Assembly (NCBI RefSeq): GCF_900114255.1
Contig: NZ_FOSL01000011.1
Coordinates: 62,001-126,000 of the forward strand
Direction: 5' to 3'
DNA length: 64,000 bases
Source: Neomesorhizobium albiziae
GTDB lineage: Bacteria; Pseudomonadota; Alphaproteobacteria; Rhizobiales; Rhizobiaceae
The stretch's first letter is position 1. Each line of letters begins with the position of its first letter. The translations under genes were made by a program, and so were the position numbers. The notes under the pieces are model-generated. The model was not told the DNA's origin, searched no databases, and saw only the letters and a program-made list of their open reading frames with translations. Below, piece after piece: positions 1 to 10,600 of this stretch.

Positions 1-969
1 CCCGGAAATCGACAGGATGTGGGCGAGGCCGGTGCGGCGCAGCGCCTCGTTCACCGGCTCCGGAATGCCCGCACGCACCCCAACGACGAGCGCGGCGGCG
101 ATCTCGCCCTCGACGCCGCCGATGCGCTCGCGGATATGCCTGGCAAGCGCTGCGCGTGTATTCTCAACGGCGGCGCGGAATCGCGCGGCAAATCCAGGGG
201 CGGCCGAAGCCTCCACCAGATCCGGCCCGCTCAGGAAAAACCCGTTGGCGCCGATGCCGTCGAAATAGCTTTCGAAGGAGAAATCGTAGCCGTCGGGCCG
301 AACCGGGCCGCTCGGTGGCCGCAAACGCGCGACGCCAACCACCTCTGATCCGGCAATCACGCCAGCCGGTATTTCGCGCGCCGAAACGCGCACTCTGTCC
401 GGCGCATGGCGCAGCACCGGACGCGCCGTTGCGATAACGTCCACGGTCAGCCTGACGCGGCCGTTGGCCTGATGTTCGATGAGAACGACGCGGCCGGTAA
501 GCCGGGTCGATATCTCCGAGCCGATTACCTTTGTCCCTGCGCGCCAGCTTTCGAACTTGGCAATCAGCACGCCAAGCATGACGATCAGGGCGGACAGAAG
601 TGCCAGTTGTATGAGCCTGTTGCCTCGCGACATCACCGTGAGCACGGCCAGTGTGACCGCGCTTGCCCACAGCGCATAGAAAGCCGGCTCGCCGGGCGCG
701 GTGTAATAGAGGATGGCGCCTGCCGCGAGCAGCACCGGCACGAACAGGAACAGCGTGCCTCGGTCGGCCTCTGTCGACAGCGCGGCTGCAAGCCCGCGCG
801 TAAGGCGGGTTCCAATGCGGACCAGCAGATTTTTCGCCGGCGGCGCGGCAAGCGGCGGTCGGATGCGTGAGGACGGAAGGGTCGGGAAAGATGCCGGATC
901 GGCGGTTGCCGGCAACACGTCACCCGGCGGCGCGCCCAAAAACGACCGCTCGCTGACATCTCGACGCAC
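1..969 (-). CDS. comEC: ComEC/Rec2 family DNA-uptake channel protein, N-terminal part
   Basis: Partial gene: the window edge removes the C-terminal part and about 323 residues remain. ComEC forms the inner-membrane channel for single-stranded DNA during natural transformation. The reverse-strand translation has a membrane stretch at about residues 71-90 (LFLFVPVLLAAGAILYY), a second one to about 137, a soluble DUF4131-like region, and at the window edge the competence-domain signature GLAHILSISG. The frame is open up to a TGA at 1113. I prefer the GTG at 969 because codons upstream look non-coding; an ATG at 1056 is possible. Divergent from gltX, an arrangement common in Rhizobiales. Family call is firm, the start is not. 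Confidence 0.85.
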   Translation of the reverse strand, partial: MRRDVSERSFLGAPPGDVLPATADPASFPTLPSSRIRPPLAAPPAKNLLVRIGTRLTRGLAAALSTEADRGTLFLFVPVLLAAGAILYYTAPGEPAFYALWASAVTLAVLTVMSRGNRLIQLALLSALIVMLGVLIAKFESWRAGTKVIGSEISTRLTGRVVLIEHQANGRVRLTVDVIATARPVLRHAPDRVRVSAREIPAGVIAGSEVVGVARLRPPSGPVRPDGYDFSFESYFDGIGANGFFLSGPDLVEASAAPGFAARFRAAVENTRAALARHIRERIGGVEGEIAAALVVGVRAGIPEPVNEALRRTGLAHILSISG

Positions 970-1114
970 GGTGTCGGCTGCCCCGCCGGCCACTTCGGTT
1001 CCCCGCCCCTTGCACCCCGGTCCGCCTATGCTACATGAACGCCACCGAAACACCATGTGCCCGCAGAGCTCGACCGGCCTGCCGCGCGAATAATTGAATC
1101 CTCCGGGAAATCAG

Positions 1115-2539
1115 ATGTCCGACACCGTCGTCACCCGCTTTGCCCCCTCGCCCACCGGTTACCTGCATATCGGCGGCGCACGCACGGCGCTCTTCAACTG
1201 GCTTTATGCCCGCCACACCGGCGGCACCATGCTGCTGCGCATCGAAGACACCGACCGCGAGCGCTCCACCGAGGCGGCGACGGCTGCGATCATCGATGGG
1301 CTGACCTGGCTCGGCCTGCATTGGGAAGGCGAGCCGACCTCGCAGTTCGAGCGTGCGCCGCGCCACCGCGAGGTTGCCGAGGAACTCGTGCGCATGGGCA
1401 AGGCCTATTATTGCTATGCGTCGCCCGAGGAACTCAACGAGATGCGCGAGAAGGCCCGCGCCGAAGGCCGGCCGCCGCGTTATGACGGCCGTTGGCGCGA
1501 CCGCGATCCGTCCGAGGCGCCTGCCGGCGTCAAAGGCGCGATCCGCATCAAGGCGCCGCGTGACGGCGAAACCATCGTGCGCGACCGCGTGCAGGGCGAT
1601 GTGCGTTTTCCCAACAAGGACCTCGATGATTTCATCATCCTGCGTTCCGACGGCAACCCGACCTACATGCATGCCGTTGTCGTCGACGATCATGACATGG
1701 GTGTCACCCATATCATCCGCGGCGACGACCACCTGACCAATGCGGCGCGGCAGACGGTGATCTACAACGCCATGGGCTGGGACGTACCGGTGATGGCGCA
1801 CATTCCGCTGATTCATGGTGCTGACGGCGCGAAACTGTCGAAGCGTCATGGCGCGCTGGGTGTCGATGCTTATCGCGCCATGGGCTATTTGCCGGCCGCG
1901 TTGCGAAACTATCTCGCCCGCCTCGGCTGGAGCCATGGCGACGACGAGGTGATGAGCCTCGACGACATGATCCGCTGGTTCGAGATCGAGGATGTCAACA
2001 AGGGCGCGGCGCGTTTCGACTTCCAGAAGCTGGAGGCGCTGAACGGCATCCATATGCGGCAGATGGACGACGCAGCGCTCACCGACACGTTTATCGCCAC
2101 CCTGCCCTATCTGGAGAACGGCAAGCCGATCGCCGACCGATTGGACCAACAGAAAAAGGCGCAGCTGCTGCAAGCCATGCCCGGCCTGAAGGAGCGTGCG
2201 AAAACGCTGGTCGAACTCGCAGAAGGGGCCGCATTCCTGTTTGCCGAGCGCCCGCTACCGCTCGACGAAAAGGCGGCCGGGGTGCTTGGCGAGCCAGCGC
2301 GCGGCATTCTGAAGGGCGCCAGAAAAGCGTTGGAGAAGGTGTCGGATGGATGGAATGCAGCCTCAGCCGAGGCTGCAATCCGTGAATTTGCCACCCAGAA
2401 CGAGCTGAAACTCGGCGCTGTCGCACAGCCGTTGCGTGCAGCGCTTACAGGAAGAAGTACTTCGCCGGGCGTCTTTGACGTGCTCGCCGTCCTCGGCCGC
2501 GAGGAGAGCCTGGCGCGCATCGGAGATCAAATCGATTAA
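1115..2539 (+). CDS. gltX: Glutamate--tRNA ligase
   Basis: Class I aminoacyl-tRNA synthetase charging tRNA-Glu in the cytoplasm. It has the N-terminal [16 protein letters not shown] segment with the HIGH-type motif and the KMSKS-type motif KLSKRHG near residue 245, followed by a helical anticodon-binding region. Length of 474 residues is normal for a bacterial GltX. I start at the ATG giving MSDTVVTRF; a TTG at 1094 would add seven residues with no homology expectation. It sits between divergent comEC and codirectional gltA, 179 bp apart from the latter. Confidence 0.97.
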   Translation: MSDTVVTRFAPSPTGYLHIGGARTALFNWLYARHTGGTMLLRIEDTDRERSTEAATAAIIDGLTWLGLHWEGEPTSQFERAPRHREVAEELVRMGKAYYCYASPEELNEMREKARAEGRPPRYDGRWRDRDPSEAPAGVKGAIRIKAPRDGETIVRDRVQGDVRFPNKDLDDFIILRSDGNPTYMHAVVVDDHDMGVTHIIRGDDHLTNAARQTVIYNAMGWDVPVMAHIPLIHGADGAKLSKRHGALGVDAYRAMGYLPAALRNYLARLGWSHGDDEVMSLDDMIRWFEIEDVNKGAARFDFQKLEALNGIHMRQMDDAALTDTFIATLPYLENGKPIADRLDQQKKAQLLQAMPGLKERAKTLVELAEGAAFLFAERPLPLDEKAAGVLGEPARGILKGARKALEKVSDGWNAASAEAAIREFATQNELKLGAVAQPLRAALTGRSTSPGVFDVLAVLGREESLARIGDQID

Positions 2540-2718
2540 CGCCTCGGAGTCTCTCTGAATTGTGCATTGAAATCCGCCTGTTGCGGTGCAACATTGTGCC
2601 CATGGGCTAATTTGGCAGGCATGGGCAAATGCGCTAGCACATCCGCGCATTGAAATGCATTTGCCTTGTTACAGCCGGGTTTTGCCTTCCTGGCACTGAT
2701 GAAACGAAGGAGTTTGCG

Positions 2719-4047
2719 ATGACCGAAGCTGCGACAAAACTGGAATTTGGCGGCAAAGCTCCTGAACCGACCGCCAAGCTGGAATTCGGCGGCAAGTCTC
2801 ACGAATTCACTGTACGCAAAGGCTCGGTCGGACCGGATGTCATCGACATCGCCTCGCTCTACAAGGACACCGGCGCCTTCACCTACGACCCGGGTTTCAC
2901 CTCGACCGCCTCCTGCGAATCCGAGATCACCTTCATCGATGGCGACGAAGGCATTCTGCTGCATCGCGGCTACCCGATCGACCAGCTTGCCGAACACGGC
3001 GATTTCCTCGAGGTCTGCTACCTGCTGCTCTATGGCGAACTGCCGACCAAGGCGCAGAAGGACGATTTCGACTACCGCGTCACCCGCCACACCATGGTGC
3101 ACGAGCAGATGACTCGGTTCTTCACCGGCTTCCGCCGCGACGCGCATCCGATGGCGGTCATGTGCGGCGTGGTCGGCGCGATGTCGGCCTTCTATCACGA
3201 CTCGACCGACATCTCGGACCCGCACCAGCGCATGGTCGCGTCGATCCGCATGATCGCGAAAATGCCGACGATTGCCGCGATGGCCTACAAGTACCATATC
3301 GGCCAGCCGTTCATTTACCCGAAGAACGAGTTGAACTTCGCCGCCAACTTCCTGCACATGTGCTTTGCGGTGCCGTGCGAGGACTACAAGGTCAACCCGG
3401 TGCTGGCGCGCGCCATGGAGCGCATCTTCATCCTGCACGCCGATCACGAGCAGAACGCCTCGACCTCCACGGTGCGGCTTGCCGGCTCGTCGGGCGCCAA
3501 TCCGTTTGCCTGCATCGCGGCCGGCATCGCCTGCCTCTGGGGCCCGGCGCATGGCGGCGCCAACGAGGCCGCACTCAACATGCTTTCCGAGATCGGCACC
3601 GTCGACCGCATTCCGGAATTCATCGCCCGCGCCAAGGACAAGAACGATCCGTTCCGGCTGATGGGCTTCGGCCACCGCGTCTACAAGAACTACGATCCGC
3701 GCGCCAAGATCATGCAGAAGACCACGCATGAGGTGCTGGGCGAACTCGGCATCAAGGACGATCCGATGCTCGACGTCGCCATGGAGCTCGAAAAGATCGC
3801 GCTCACCGACGACTATTTCATCGAGAAGAAGCTCTATCCGAACATCGACTTCTATTCCGGCATCACTTTGAAGGCGCTGGGCTTCCCCACCACCATGTTC
3901 ACCGTGCTGTTCGCGGTCGCCCGCACCGTCGGCTGGATCGCCCAGTGGAAGGAAATGATCGAGGATCCGCACCAGAAGATCGGCCGTCCGCGCCAGCTCT
4001 ACATCGGCGCTCCGGAACGCGACTACGTGCCGATCGCCAAGCGCTGA
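2719..4047 (+). CDS. gltA: Type II citrate synthase
   Basis: Condenses oxaloacetate and acetyl-CoA to citrate in the TCA cycle. The 442-residue protein has the long type II form with the conserved [14 protein letters not shown] segment and the [10 protein letters not shown] segment carrying the active-site histidine region. The start ATG follows a GAAGGAG ribosome site by about six bases, which rules out the upstream TTG-initiated extension. Odd: the N-terminus carries KLEFGGK twice (codons at 2737-2757 and 2776-2796), where citrate synthases normally have this strand once. A strong terminator follows immediately. Confidence 0.97.
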   Translation: MTEAATKLEFGGKAPEPTAKLEFGGKSHEFTVRKGSVGPDVIDIASLYKDTGAFTYDPGFTSTASCESEITFIDGDEGILLHRGYPIDQLAEHGDFLEVCYLLLYGELPTKAQKDDFDYRVTRHTMVHEQMTRFFTGFRRDAHPMAVMCGVVGAMSAFYHDSTDISDPHQRMVASIRMIAKMPTIAAMAYKYHIGQPFIYPKNELNFAANFLHMCFAVPCEDYKVNPVLARAMERIFILHADHEQNASTSTVRLAGSSGANPFACIAAGIACLWGPAHGGANEAALNMLSEIGTVDRIPEFIARAKDKNDPFRLMGFGHRVYKNYDPRAKIMQKTTHEVLGELGIKDDPMLDVAMELEKIALTDDYFIEKKLYPNIDFYSGITLKALGFPTTMFTVLFAVARTVGWIAQWKEMIEDPHQKIGRPRQLYIGAPERDYVPIAKR

Positions 4048-4066
4048 TCCCGGCGCAGAACACCAG

Positions 4067-4103
4067 CAACAAAAAAGGCGCCCGCAAGGCGCCTTTTTTG
4101 TTG
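4067..4103 (+). terminator. Rho-independent terminator of gltA
   Basis: A 16-bp perfect inverted repeat (CAACAAAAAAGGCGCC and its complement) around a five-base loop CGCAA, with an A-tract before and a T-tract after the GC stem. It starts 20 bases after the gltA stop and can work in both directions. Confidence 0.93.
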
Positions 4104-4121
4104 GCTAGGAACAAGCCCTAA

Positions 4122-4149
4122 AAAAAGCGGGGCCGTAGCCCCGCTTTTT
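4122..4149 (-). terminator. Rho-independent terminator of the IalB-family gene
   Basis: Perfect 12-bp stem (AAAAAGCGGGGC with its complement) and loop CGTA. Read on the minus strand it ends in a T-tract and lies 23 bases beyond the stop codon of the IalB-family gene. Together with the gltA hairpin it insulates the two convergent genes. Confidence 0.9.
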
Positions 4150-4172
4150 CGATGTCCAGCAATTGGCTGGGA

Positions 4173-4799
4173 TCAGTTGCCGGCCTTCGCCTTGTCCTGC
4201 TCTTCCTTGAGCTTCTTTGCGAAGTCCTCGTTGTTCTTGGTCACGAAGTCCTGCAGCTTCTTCTGGCGGTCTTCGATGTCCGACTGCTGCATCGGCGCGC
4301 CGTCATAGGCGCCGGTGAAGCCCTTCAGGGAAACCTTGATCGGGTTCGGCTGGTTCTGGAAGTTGACCGAGGTCAGCGTGATTTCCTGGCCCTTCTTGAA
4401 GCTCGCGACGAGCTGGTCGGAAAGTGCGGTCTCGGCAACGCAGCGGTCTGGGAAGCAGATGACGTAGTCGAGTTTCTGCGCCTTGCCGCCGTCGATCTGC
4501 AGGCCGATGCCGGGAGGTACCAGGCGGCCGCTCGGGACCGACACCTGGAAGACCTTGCGGTTCACCTTGCCCTTGAGCTCAATCATGCTGACGCCGGTGA
4601 CCATCTGGCCGGTGCTGGCCAGCGTGATATTCTGCACGTTGCAGATATCGACGTCTTCCTGCTTCGAACACGCCTTGAACCAGCCTTCCGGAACCTGCTG
4701 TTGCTGCTGGGCCACGGCCGGCGAAAGACCGGCGCCAAGAAGCCCGACCACGCCTGCAGCCATGACGGAAAGGGAAGCGTTGGGTTTCAGGCTCGCCAT
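4173..4799 (-). CDS. Invasion-associated locus B (IalB) family periplasmic protein
   Basis: Secreted protein of 208 residues with a signal peptide ending near LSPAVAQ (about residue 30) followed by a glutamine run. The body matches the IalB family pattern: W-F-K-A-C at the start of the mature domain, two cysteine pairs (CSKQEDVDIC and CFPDRC) probably forming disulfides, and a charged C-terminal helix rich in K and E. IalB was named for erythrocyte invasion in Bartonella, but members are widespread in free-living alphaproteobacteria and the role here is unknown. A GAGAGGA ribosome site precedes the ATG. Monocistronic, with its own terminator. Confidence 0.85.
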   Translation of the reverse strand: MASLKPNASLSVMAAGVVGLLGAGLSPAVAQQQQQVPEGWFKACSKQEDVDICNVQNITLASTGQMVTGVSMIELKGKVNRKVFQVSVPSGRLVPPGIGLQIDGGKAQKLDYVICFPDRCVAETALSDQLVASFKKGQEITLTSVNFQNQPNPIKVSLKGFTGAYDGAPMQQSDIEDRQKKLQDFVTKNNEDFAKKLKEEQDKAKAGN

Positions 4800-4856
4800 C
4801 GTTTAGAAATCCTCTCAACAATTCGGGTCCGGCCGGAGCCGGAAGGTTCCGCTAAG

Positions 4857-4877
4857 TGTTGCCCAAATAAGGCAACA
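4857..4877. promoter_or_regulatory. Inverted repeat TGTTGCC-N7-GGCAACA upstream of the IalB-family gene
   Basis: Perfect 7-bp arms separated by CAAATAA, 58 bases upstream of the IalB-family start and in the space shared with the divergent solute-binding protein gene. It could be an operator; no matching regulator is in the window. Confidence 0.3.
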
Positions 4878-5034
4878 GAATGACTCTCGCCGGCGTGTTA
4901 CACCGCATGGGGCTGCGAATCCAGCCGCAAAAGCGTGGATTATGCGCTTCGACCCGGTTCTGGCGGGTAAAGTGCCCCGGCATGGTAGGTTCAGCACCGA
5001 ATCAGGATTTTCAGCCGCGAATGGAGGTTTGACC

Positions 5035-6855
5035 ATGCGCCATCTGCTGTCAGCGCTGCTTTTGGCCGGCTTTTGCGCGATTACTCCCGTTTCCAACGCT
5101 ATCGCCGAGCCCAGGCACGCGATCGCCATGCAGGGCGAGCCGGGTTTGCCTGCCGATTTCGCGCATTTTCCCTACGCCAACCCCGATGCGCCGAAAGGCG
5201 GCTCCGTGAATTACTGCGTGGTCGGAAGCTTCGACAATCTGAACCCATTCATCATCAAGAGCCTCAGAACCACCGCGCGAGGCGTGATCGACACCATCTT
5301 CGGGAACCTCGTCTTCGAACCCCTCATGCAGCGCAGCGCCGACGAGGCATTTTCGCTTTATGGCCTGCTGGCCGAGTCGATCGACATTACGCCGGATCGA
5401 AAAATCGCGGAATTCAACCTCAATCCGAAGGCGAAATGGTCGGATGGCCGGCCGGTGAGGCCTGAAGATGTGATCTTTACGTACAAGGTTTTCACTGAAA
5501 AGGGCCGCCCGCCCTACAGCGACCGCATGAAGAAGATCGAAAAGATCGAAAAGACCGGTGAACACAAGGTCCGCTTCACGTTCAACGAAAACTCGGATCG
5601 CGAGTTTCCGCTGGTCGTGGCGCTGACGCCGATCCTTCCCGAGCATGCCTTCAATTTCGACACTTTCGACGAAACCACGCTGAAGCCAGTGATCGGCAGC
5701 GGCGCCTACAGGATCGTGCAAGTGGTTCCAGGACAGCGCATCGTGTTCGAACGCAATCCTGACTACTGGGCAAAGGACATCCCCGCCAAGCGTGGGGTCG
5801 ACAACTACGATCGCATCACCATCGATTACTTCCTCAACGCCAATTCGCAATTCGAGGCGTTCAAGAAAGGGCTGTGCTCGATTCAGACCGAGGCTGACCC
5901 GGTGAAGCGGGAGCGCGATTTCGATTTTCCCGCCGTCAAGAGCGGCCAGGTCGTGCTCGAAACCTTCGAAACGGGCCTTCCTCCGGTCGTGACCGGCTTT
6001 TTGTTCAACACACGCTTGCCGAAATTCGCCGACGTGCGCGTGCGCCGCGCCCTTGCCATGCTCTATGATTTCGAGTGGGCGAACAGGAATCTCTTCGCGG
6101 GACAGTACCAGCAGACGGTAAGCTATTGGCAGAACACCGAATTGTCGGCCATCGGCCAGCCGGCGAGCGATTTCGAACGAAAACTGCTTGCTCCATTCCC
6201 CGATGCGGTCCTGCCTGAACTCATGAACGGCACCTACCGCCCTCCCCGGGCCGATGGCTCGGGCGGTGACCGCAAGCTGCTGCGTGCGGCGCTCGATCTT
6301 TTGAAAGAGGCCGGCTTTTCATTCAAGGACAGAAAACTACTGCAACCTTCTGGCGAACCATTCGGCTTTGAAATCCTGATCGCGTCGCAGAGCGAGGAGC
6401 GGCTCGCAACGATCTATCAGCGCACGCTGCAGAAGATCGGCATTGACGTCACCATCCGCGCGCTCGAAGCGGATCAGATCCAGATGCGCAAGCAACGCTT
6501 TGATTTCGAGGCGCTGATCGGAACCACCGGTTTCCAGGGGACGCTCTCGCCCGGCATTGAACTGCTTTTCCGCTGGGGATCTGCATCGCGCGATGCCGAA
6601 GGTTCGTTCAATCTGGCTGGCGTCGCCGATCCTGCCATCGACGCTGTCATCGAAGCCATTCTCAACGCGGACAGCCGGGAAAATTATGTCGCGGCCGTGC
6701 GGTCGCTCGACCGGCTACTGATCTCGGGCGCCTATATCGTGCCAACGCAGCACAACACAGAGCAGTTCATGGCATACTGGAACTATCTCGAACATCCGGA
6801 CAAGACACCTATATTCGGATATCAACTGTTCACCTGGTGGCGCAAACCCGACTGA
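5035..6855 (+). CDS. ABC transporter substrate-binding protein, family 5 (YejA-like)
   Basis: Periplasmic peptide/oligosaccharide-type binding protein of 606 residues. Signal peptide at 1-25 (MRHLLSALLLAGFCAITPVS), then the family-5 pattern: DFAHFPYANPDAPKGG near the mature N-terminus and the paired segments KWSDGRPVRPEDVIFTYK and GSGAYRIVQVVPGQRIVFER. Opening and length resemble YejA-type proteins that bind microcin C-like peptides. The ATG at 5035 has a GGAGG site eight bases upstream. There is no permease or ATPase nearby, so it must serve a transporter encoded elsewhere. The next gene begins four bases after its stop, suggesting co-transcription. Confidence 0.9.
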   Translation: MRHLLSALLLAGFCAITPVSNAIAEPRHAIAMQGEPGLPADFAHFPYANPDAPKGGSVNYCVVGSFDNLNPFIIKSLRTTARGVIDTIFGNLVFEPLMQRSADEAFSLYGLLAESIDITPDRKIAEFNLNPKAKWSDGRPVRPEDVIFTYKVFTEKGRPPYSDRMKKIEKIEKTGEHKVRFTFNENSDREFPLVVALTPILPEHAFNFDTFDETTLKPVIGSGAYRIVQVVPGQRIVFERNPDYWAKDIPAKRGVDNYDRITIDYFLNANSQFEAFKKGLCSIQTEADPVKRERDFDFPAVKSGQVVLETFETGLPPVVTGFLFNTRLPKFADVRVRRALAMLYDFEWANRNLFAGQYQQTVSYWQNTELSAIGQPASDFERKLLAPFPDAVLPELMNGTYRPPRADGSGGDRKLLRAALDLLKEAGFSFKDRKLLQPSGEPFGFEILIASQSEERLATIYQRTLQKIGIDVTIRALEADQIQMRKQRFDFEALIGTTGFQGTLSPGIELLFRWGSASRDAEGSFNLAGVADPAIDAVIEAILNADSRENYVAAVRSLDRLLISGAYIVPTQHNTEQFMAYWNYLEHPDKTPIFGYQLFTWWRKPD

Positions 6856-6859
6856 TCGG

Positions 6860-7552
6860 ATGACAGCTATGATTGATGTCCCTTCCATCACCGTCGATGT
6901 CGTGTCCGACGTGGTCTGCCCGTGGTGTTTCATCGGCCAGAAACGCCTCGACAAGGCCATCGAGGCAGTGCCTGAAATCGCGGTCGAAGTCCACTGGCGC
7001 CCCTATCAGCTCGATCCGACGATCCCGCCGCAGGGCAAGGACCGCAAACAGTACATGCTGGACAAATTCGGCAGCGAGGAGCGCATCCGCCAGATTCACG
7101 AGCGGATCGAACCGCTGGGCGCGGCCGAAGGCATTGCCTTCGACTTCGGCGCCATCAAGGTGGCCCCCAACACACTCGACGCACACCGTGTGATCCGCTG
7201 GGCGGGAACTGCTGGAGACGGCGTTCAGAATCGCCTGGTGCGCCGGCTGTTCCAGCTCAATTTCGAGGAAGGCGCAAACATCGGCGATCACACCGTGCTT
7301 GTCGAAGCGGCGCGTGAGGCCGGCATGGACGCCGCGGTGGTCGAAACGCTGCTCCCGACAGACGCCGACCGCGATACCGTTATGGGCGAGATCGGCACCG
7401 CGGCACGCATGGGAATTACCGGCGTGCCGTGTTTCCTGCTCCAGGGCAAATATGCGGTCATGGGAGCGCAGGACACGGCCACACTCGCCGATGCTATTCG
7501 CCAGGTCGCGGCCGCCAAGGCGCGGGGCGAACTCGATCCGCAACCTGTCTAG
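6860..7552 (+). CDS. DsbA family thiol oxidoreductase, FrnE-like
   Basis: Cytoplasmic thioredoxin-fold protein of 230 residues without a signal peptide. It has the active-site CPWC at residues 20-23 and the cis-proline loop GVPCF (Pro190). FrnE-type members are 2-hydroxychromene-2-carboxylate isomerase/DsbA relatives acting as disulfide oxidoreductases or isomerases. Two in-frame ATGs (6860 and 6869) are possible starts; I keep the first. The stop codon TAG is formed at the edge of the repeat element that separates this gene from convergent mfd. Confidence 0.9.
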   Translation: MTAMIDVPSITVDVVSDVVCPWCFIGQKRLDKAIEAVPEIAVEVHWRPYQLDPTIPPQGKDRKQYMLDKFGSEERIRQIHERIEPLGAAEGIAFDFGAIKVAPNTLDAHRVIRWAGTAGDGVQNRLVRRLFQLNFEEGANIGDHTVLVEAAREAGMDAAVVETLLPTDADRDTVMGEIGTAARMGITGVPCFLLQGKYAVMGAQDTATLADAIRQVAAAKARGELDPQPV

Positions 7553-7694
7553 GGTGTGTGGAGATTTAGGTCAGGCCGAGCCGAAAGTGGTGGATTTCGA
7601 GAACCGGAGCGCAGCGTACATTTTGGTACGTGAGCACCGGAAGCGGAGAAAGCCGCCATTTGCAGGCCGGCCTCACCTGAATATCGACACACCC
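7552..7694. mobile_element. MITE-like palindromic element flanked by TA duplications
   Basis: 143-bp element beginning GGGTGTGT and ending ACACACCC, with TA on both sides (7550-7551 and 7695-7696). Terminal inverted repeats of about 29 bp including the flank match at 25 positions. A second, internal palindromic module (7595-7651) contains GAGAACCGGAGCGCAGCGTA and a near-complementary partner ending GCACCGGAAGC; the same module recurs at 34801-34855. No coding capacity. TA duplication is what IS630/Tc1/mariner transposases leave, so I infer a non-autonomous relic. The element sits exactly on the stop codons of frnE and mfd. Confidence 0.65.
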
Positions 7695-10600
7695 TAGGCC
7701 TCCACCTTTTCCGCCAGCCGCGCCAGTTGCGTCATCACCACGGCGGCGCCCGCCAGGCGTTTTTCCGGGTTCGGCCAGTCGCGGATGAACACAACGCTCT
7801 GGTCCGGACGGATTTTCGCCAGCGAGCCTTGTTCGGCGATGAAGCGCACCAGGCCCGTCGGGTCCGCGAATTCGCGTTTGCGAAAGTGGATGACGACGCC
7901 TTTCGGCCCGGCATCCAGCTTTTCGACATTGGCCTTGCGGCAGAGCGCCTTGATGTAGACGATCTTCAGGAGATGCTCGACCTCCTGCGGCAGCGAGCCG
8001 AAGCGGTCGATCATTTCGGCGCCGAACGCGTCGATTTCCTCCGGCGTCTCCAATTCGCCAAGGCGGCGATAGAGCGCCAGCCTGAGCTGCAGGTCGGGCA
8101 CATATCCTTCGGGGATCATCACGGCGGTGCCGATCGCGATCTGCGGCGACCAGCCGCTGTCGGCCACCTCGCCTGAATCCTTCACCTCGGCCACCGCCTC
8201 CTCCAGCATCTGCTGGTAGAGTTCGAAACCGACTTCCTTGATATGGCCGGACTGTTCTTCGCCCAAAAGGTTGCCGGCGCCGCGAATATCGAGGTCATGG
8301 CTGGCGAGCTGGAAGCCTGCTCCGAGCGTGTCGAGCGACTGCAGGACCTTCAGGCGGCGATCCGCGGTGTCTGTCAGCTTGCGGTTGGCCGGCAGCGTGA
8401 ACAGCGAATAGGCGCGCACCTTCGAACGGCCGACGCGACCGCGCAGCTGGTAGAGCTGCGCTAGGCCGAACATGTCGGCGTGGTGCACGATCAGCGTGTT
8501 GGCGGTCGGAATATCCAGTCCGGATTCGACGATGGTGGTCGACAACAGCACGTCGTACTGCCCGTCGTAGAAGGCATTCATGATGTCGTCGAGCTCGCCG
8601 GCCGCCATCTGGCCGTGCGCCACGCCCACCTTCAGTTCCGGCACCGATTCCTGCAGGAACTGAAGGATTTCGGCGAGATCCGAGATGCGGGGCACCACAT
8701 AGAACGAATGCCCGCCGCGATAACGTTCGCGCAGCAGCGTCTCGCGGATGACCAGCGGATCGAATGGCGAGATGAACGTACGCACCGCCATGCGGTCGAC
8801 CGGCGGCGTGGCGATCAACGACAGTTCGCGCACGCCGGTCAGCGCCAGTTGCAATGTGCGCGGGATCGGCGTCGCCGAAAGCGTCAGCACGTGCACGTCG
8901 CTTTTCAGGTCCTTGAGGCGTTCCTTGTGCTTGACGCCGAAATGCTGCTCTTCGTCGATAATCAGCAGGCCGAGATTCCTGAACGAGATCGAGGCGCCGA
9001 GCAGCGCGTGGGTGCCGACCACGATGTCGACCGTGCCGTCGGCGATGCCCTTCTTGGTCTCGGCCAGTTCCTTGGTGCCAACCAGCCGCGATGCCTGCCG
9101 CACCCTGATCGGCAAGCCGGCAAACCGCTGCGAAAACGTCTTGAAATGCTGGCGGGCGAGCAAGGTGGTAGGCACCACCACCGCCACCTGGAACCCTTCC
9201 ATCGCCGCGATAAAGGCCGCGCGCAGCGCTACCTCTGTTTTTCCAAAGCCGACATCGCCGCAGATTAGCCGGTCCATCGGCTTGCCCGCGCCGAGGTCAT
9301 CTACGACAGAGTCGATGGCGTTCTGCTGGTCGTCGGTCTCTTCATAGGGGAAGCGCGCCGCGAACTCGCCATAGAGCCCTTCGGCGGGGTTCATCGCAGG
9401 CGCCGCGCGCATCTGCCGTTCGGCGGCGATGCGGATCAGCTGCCCCGCCATTTCGAGCAGGCGGCGCTTCAGCCGCGCCTTGCGCGATTGCCAGGCGCCG
9501 CCGCCAAGCTTGTCGAGGGGGGCCTCTGCCGTATCCGAACCGTAGCGCGACAGAAGCTCGATATTTTCGACCGGCAGGAACAGCCTGTCGTCGCCGGCAT
9601 AGTGGATTTCGACGCAATCATGCGGCGCGCCCATGGCCTCGATGGTGCGCAGGCCGATGAAGCGCCCGATGCCATGATCGGCGTGCACGACGATGTCGCC
9701 GGCCGCCAGCGACGCCACTTCGGAAATGAAGTCGGCGGCGCGCTTGCGTTTCTTCGAGCGCCGAACCAGCCGATCGCCCAGAATGTCCTGTTCGGCCACG
9801 ACGATGAATTTCTGCGCGTCGAACCCGGTCTCCAGAGGCAGCACGGCAAGACCCGCCTGCCCCGGCTCGAGGGCCTCGACCTCTGCCAGCGTGGCGACGC
9901 GTTTCAGGTTGCCGAGATGGTGCTCCTCGAGAATCTGGGTCAGGCGGTCGAGCGAACCTTCCGTCCAGCCGGCGACCACGACGCGCTGCTTGCCGGTGCG
10001 CACGGCGGAAATATGCTTGACCACCGCGTCGAAAACGTTGGCGTTGGGATCGGCGCGCTCTTCCGCGAAGGTGTGGCCGTGCTTCGATCCGGCGTGGTAG
10101 ACGCGCGTTTCACTGGTTTCAGGCGTGTCGAATGGCGTCAGCTCGATTGCCGAGCGCTCGCCAAGCGATCCGGTCACATCGTCCGGCGAGAGGTAGAGCA
10201 ACGCCGGCGGCACCGGTTTGTATGGCACGGCATCCTTCAGCGCGCCCTCGGCGCCGCGCTTGCGCGCTTCGTAATAGTCGATGATCAGCGTGTGTCGTTC
10301 GGCGAGCGCTTCGCGGGCCAGATGATCGAACACCACAGGGGCGTTCGGCACGAAGTCGAAAACCGTATCGAGCTTTTCGTAGAAAAACGGCAGCCAGTGT
10401 TCCATGCCGGCGAAACGGCGGCCTTCGCTGACAGCGGCATAGAGCCCGTCATCGCGCGCCGGCGCTCCGAACGCCTCGATGTAGCTGCGGCGAAACCTGC
10501 TGATGGTTTCGGGCGTCAGCGCCACCTCGCTCATCGCCTGTAGCGTCAATGTCTTGCGCTGGCCGATGGTGCGCTGCGTCGCGACATCGAAGGCGCGAAT

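Noticed and set aside
2536-3972. 478-codon open frame opposite gltA
   Set aside because: Shadow of citrate synthase; sequence is His/Arg/Asp-rich without a fold signature.
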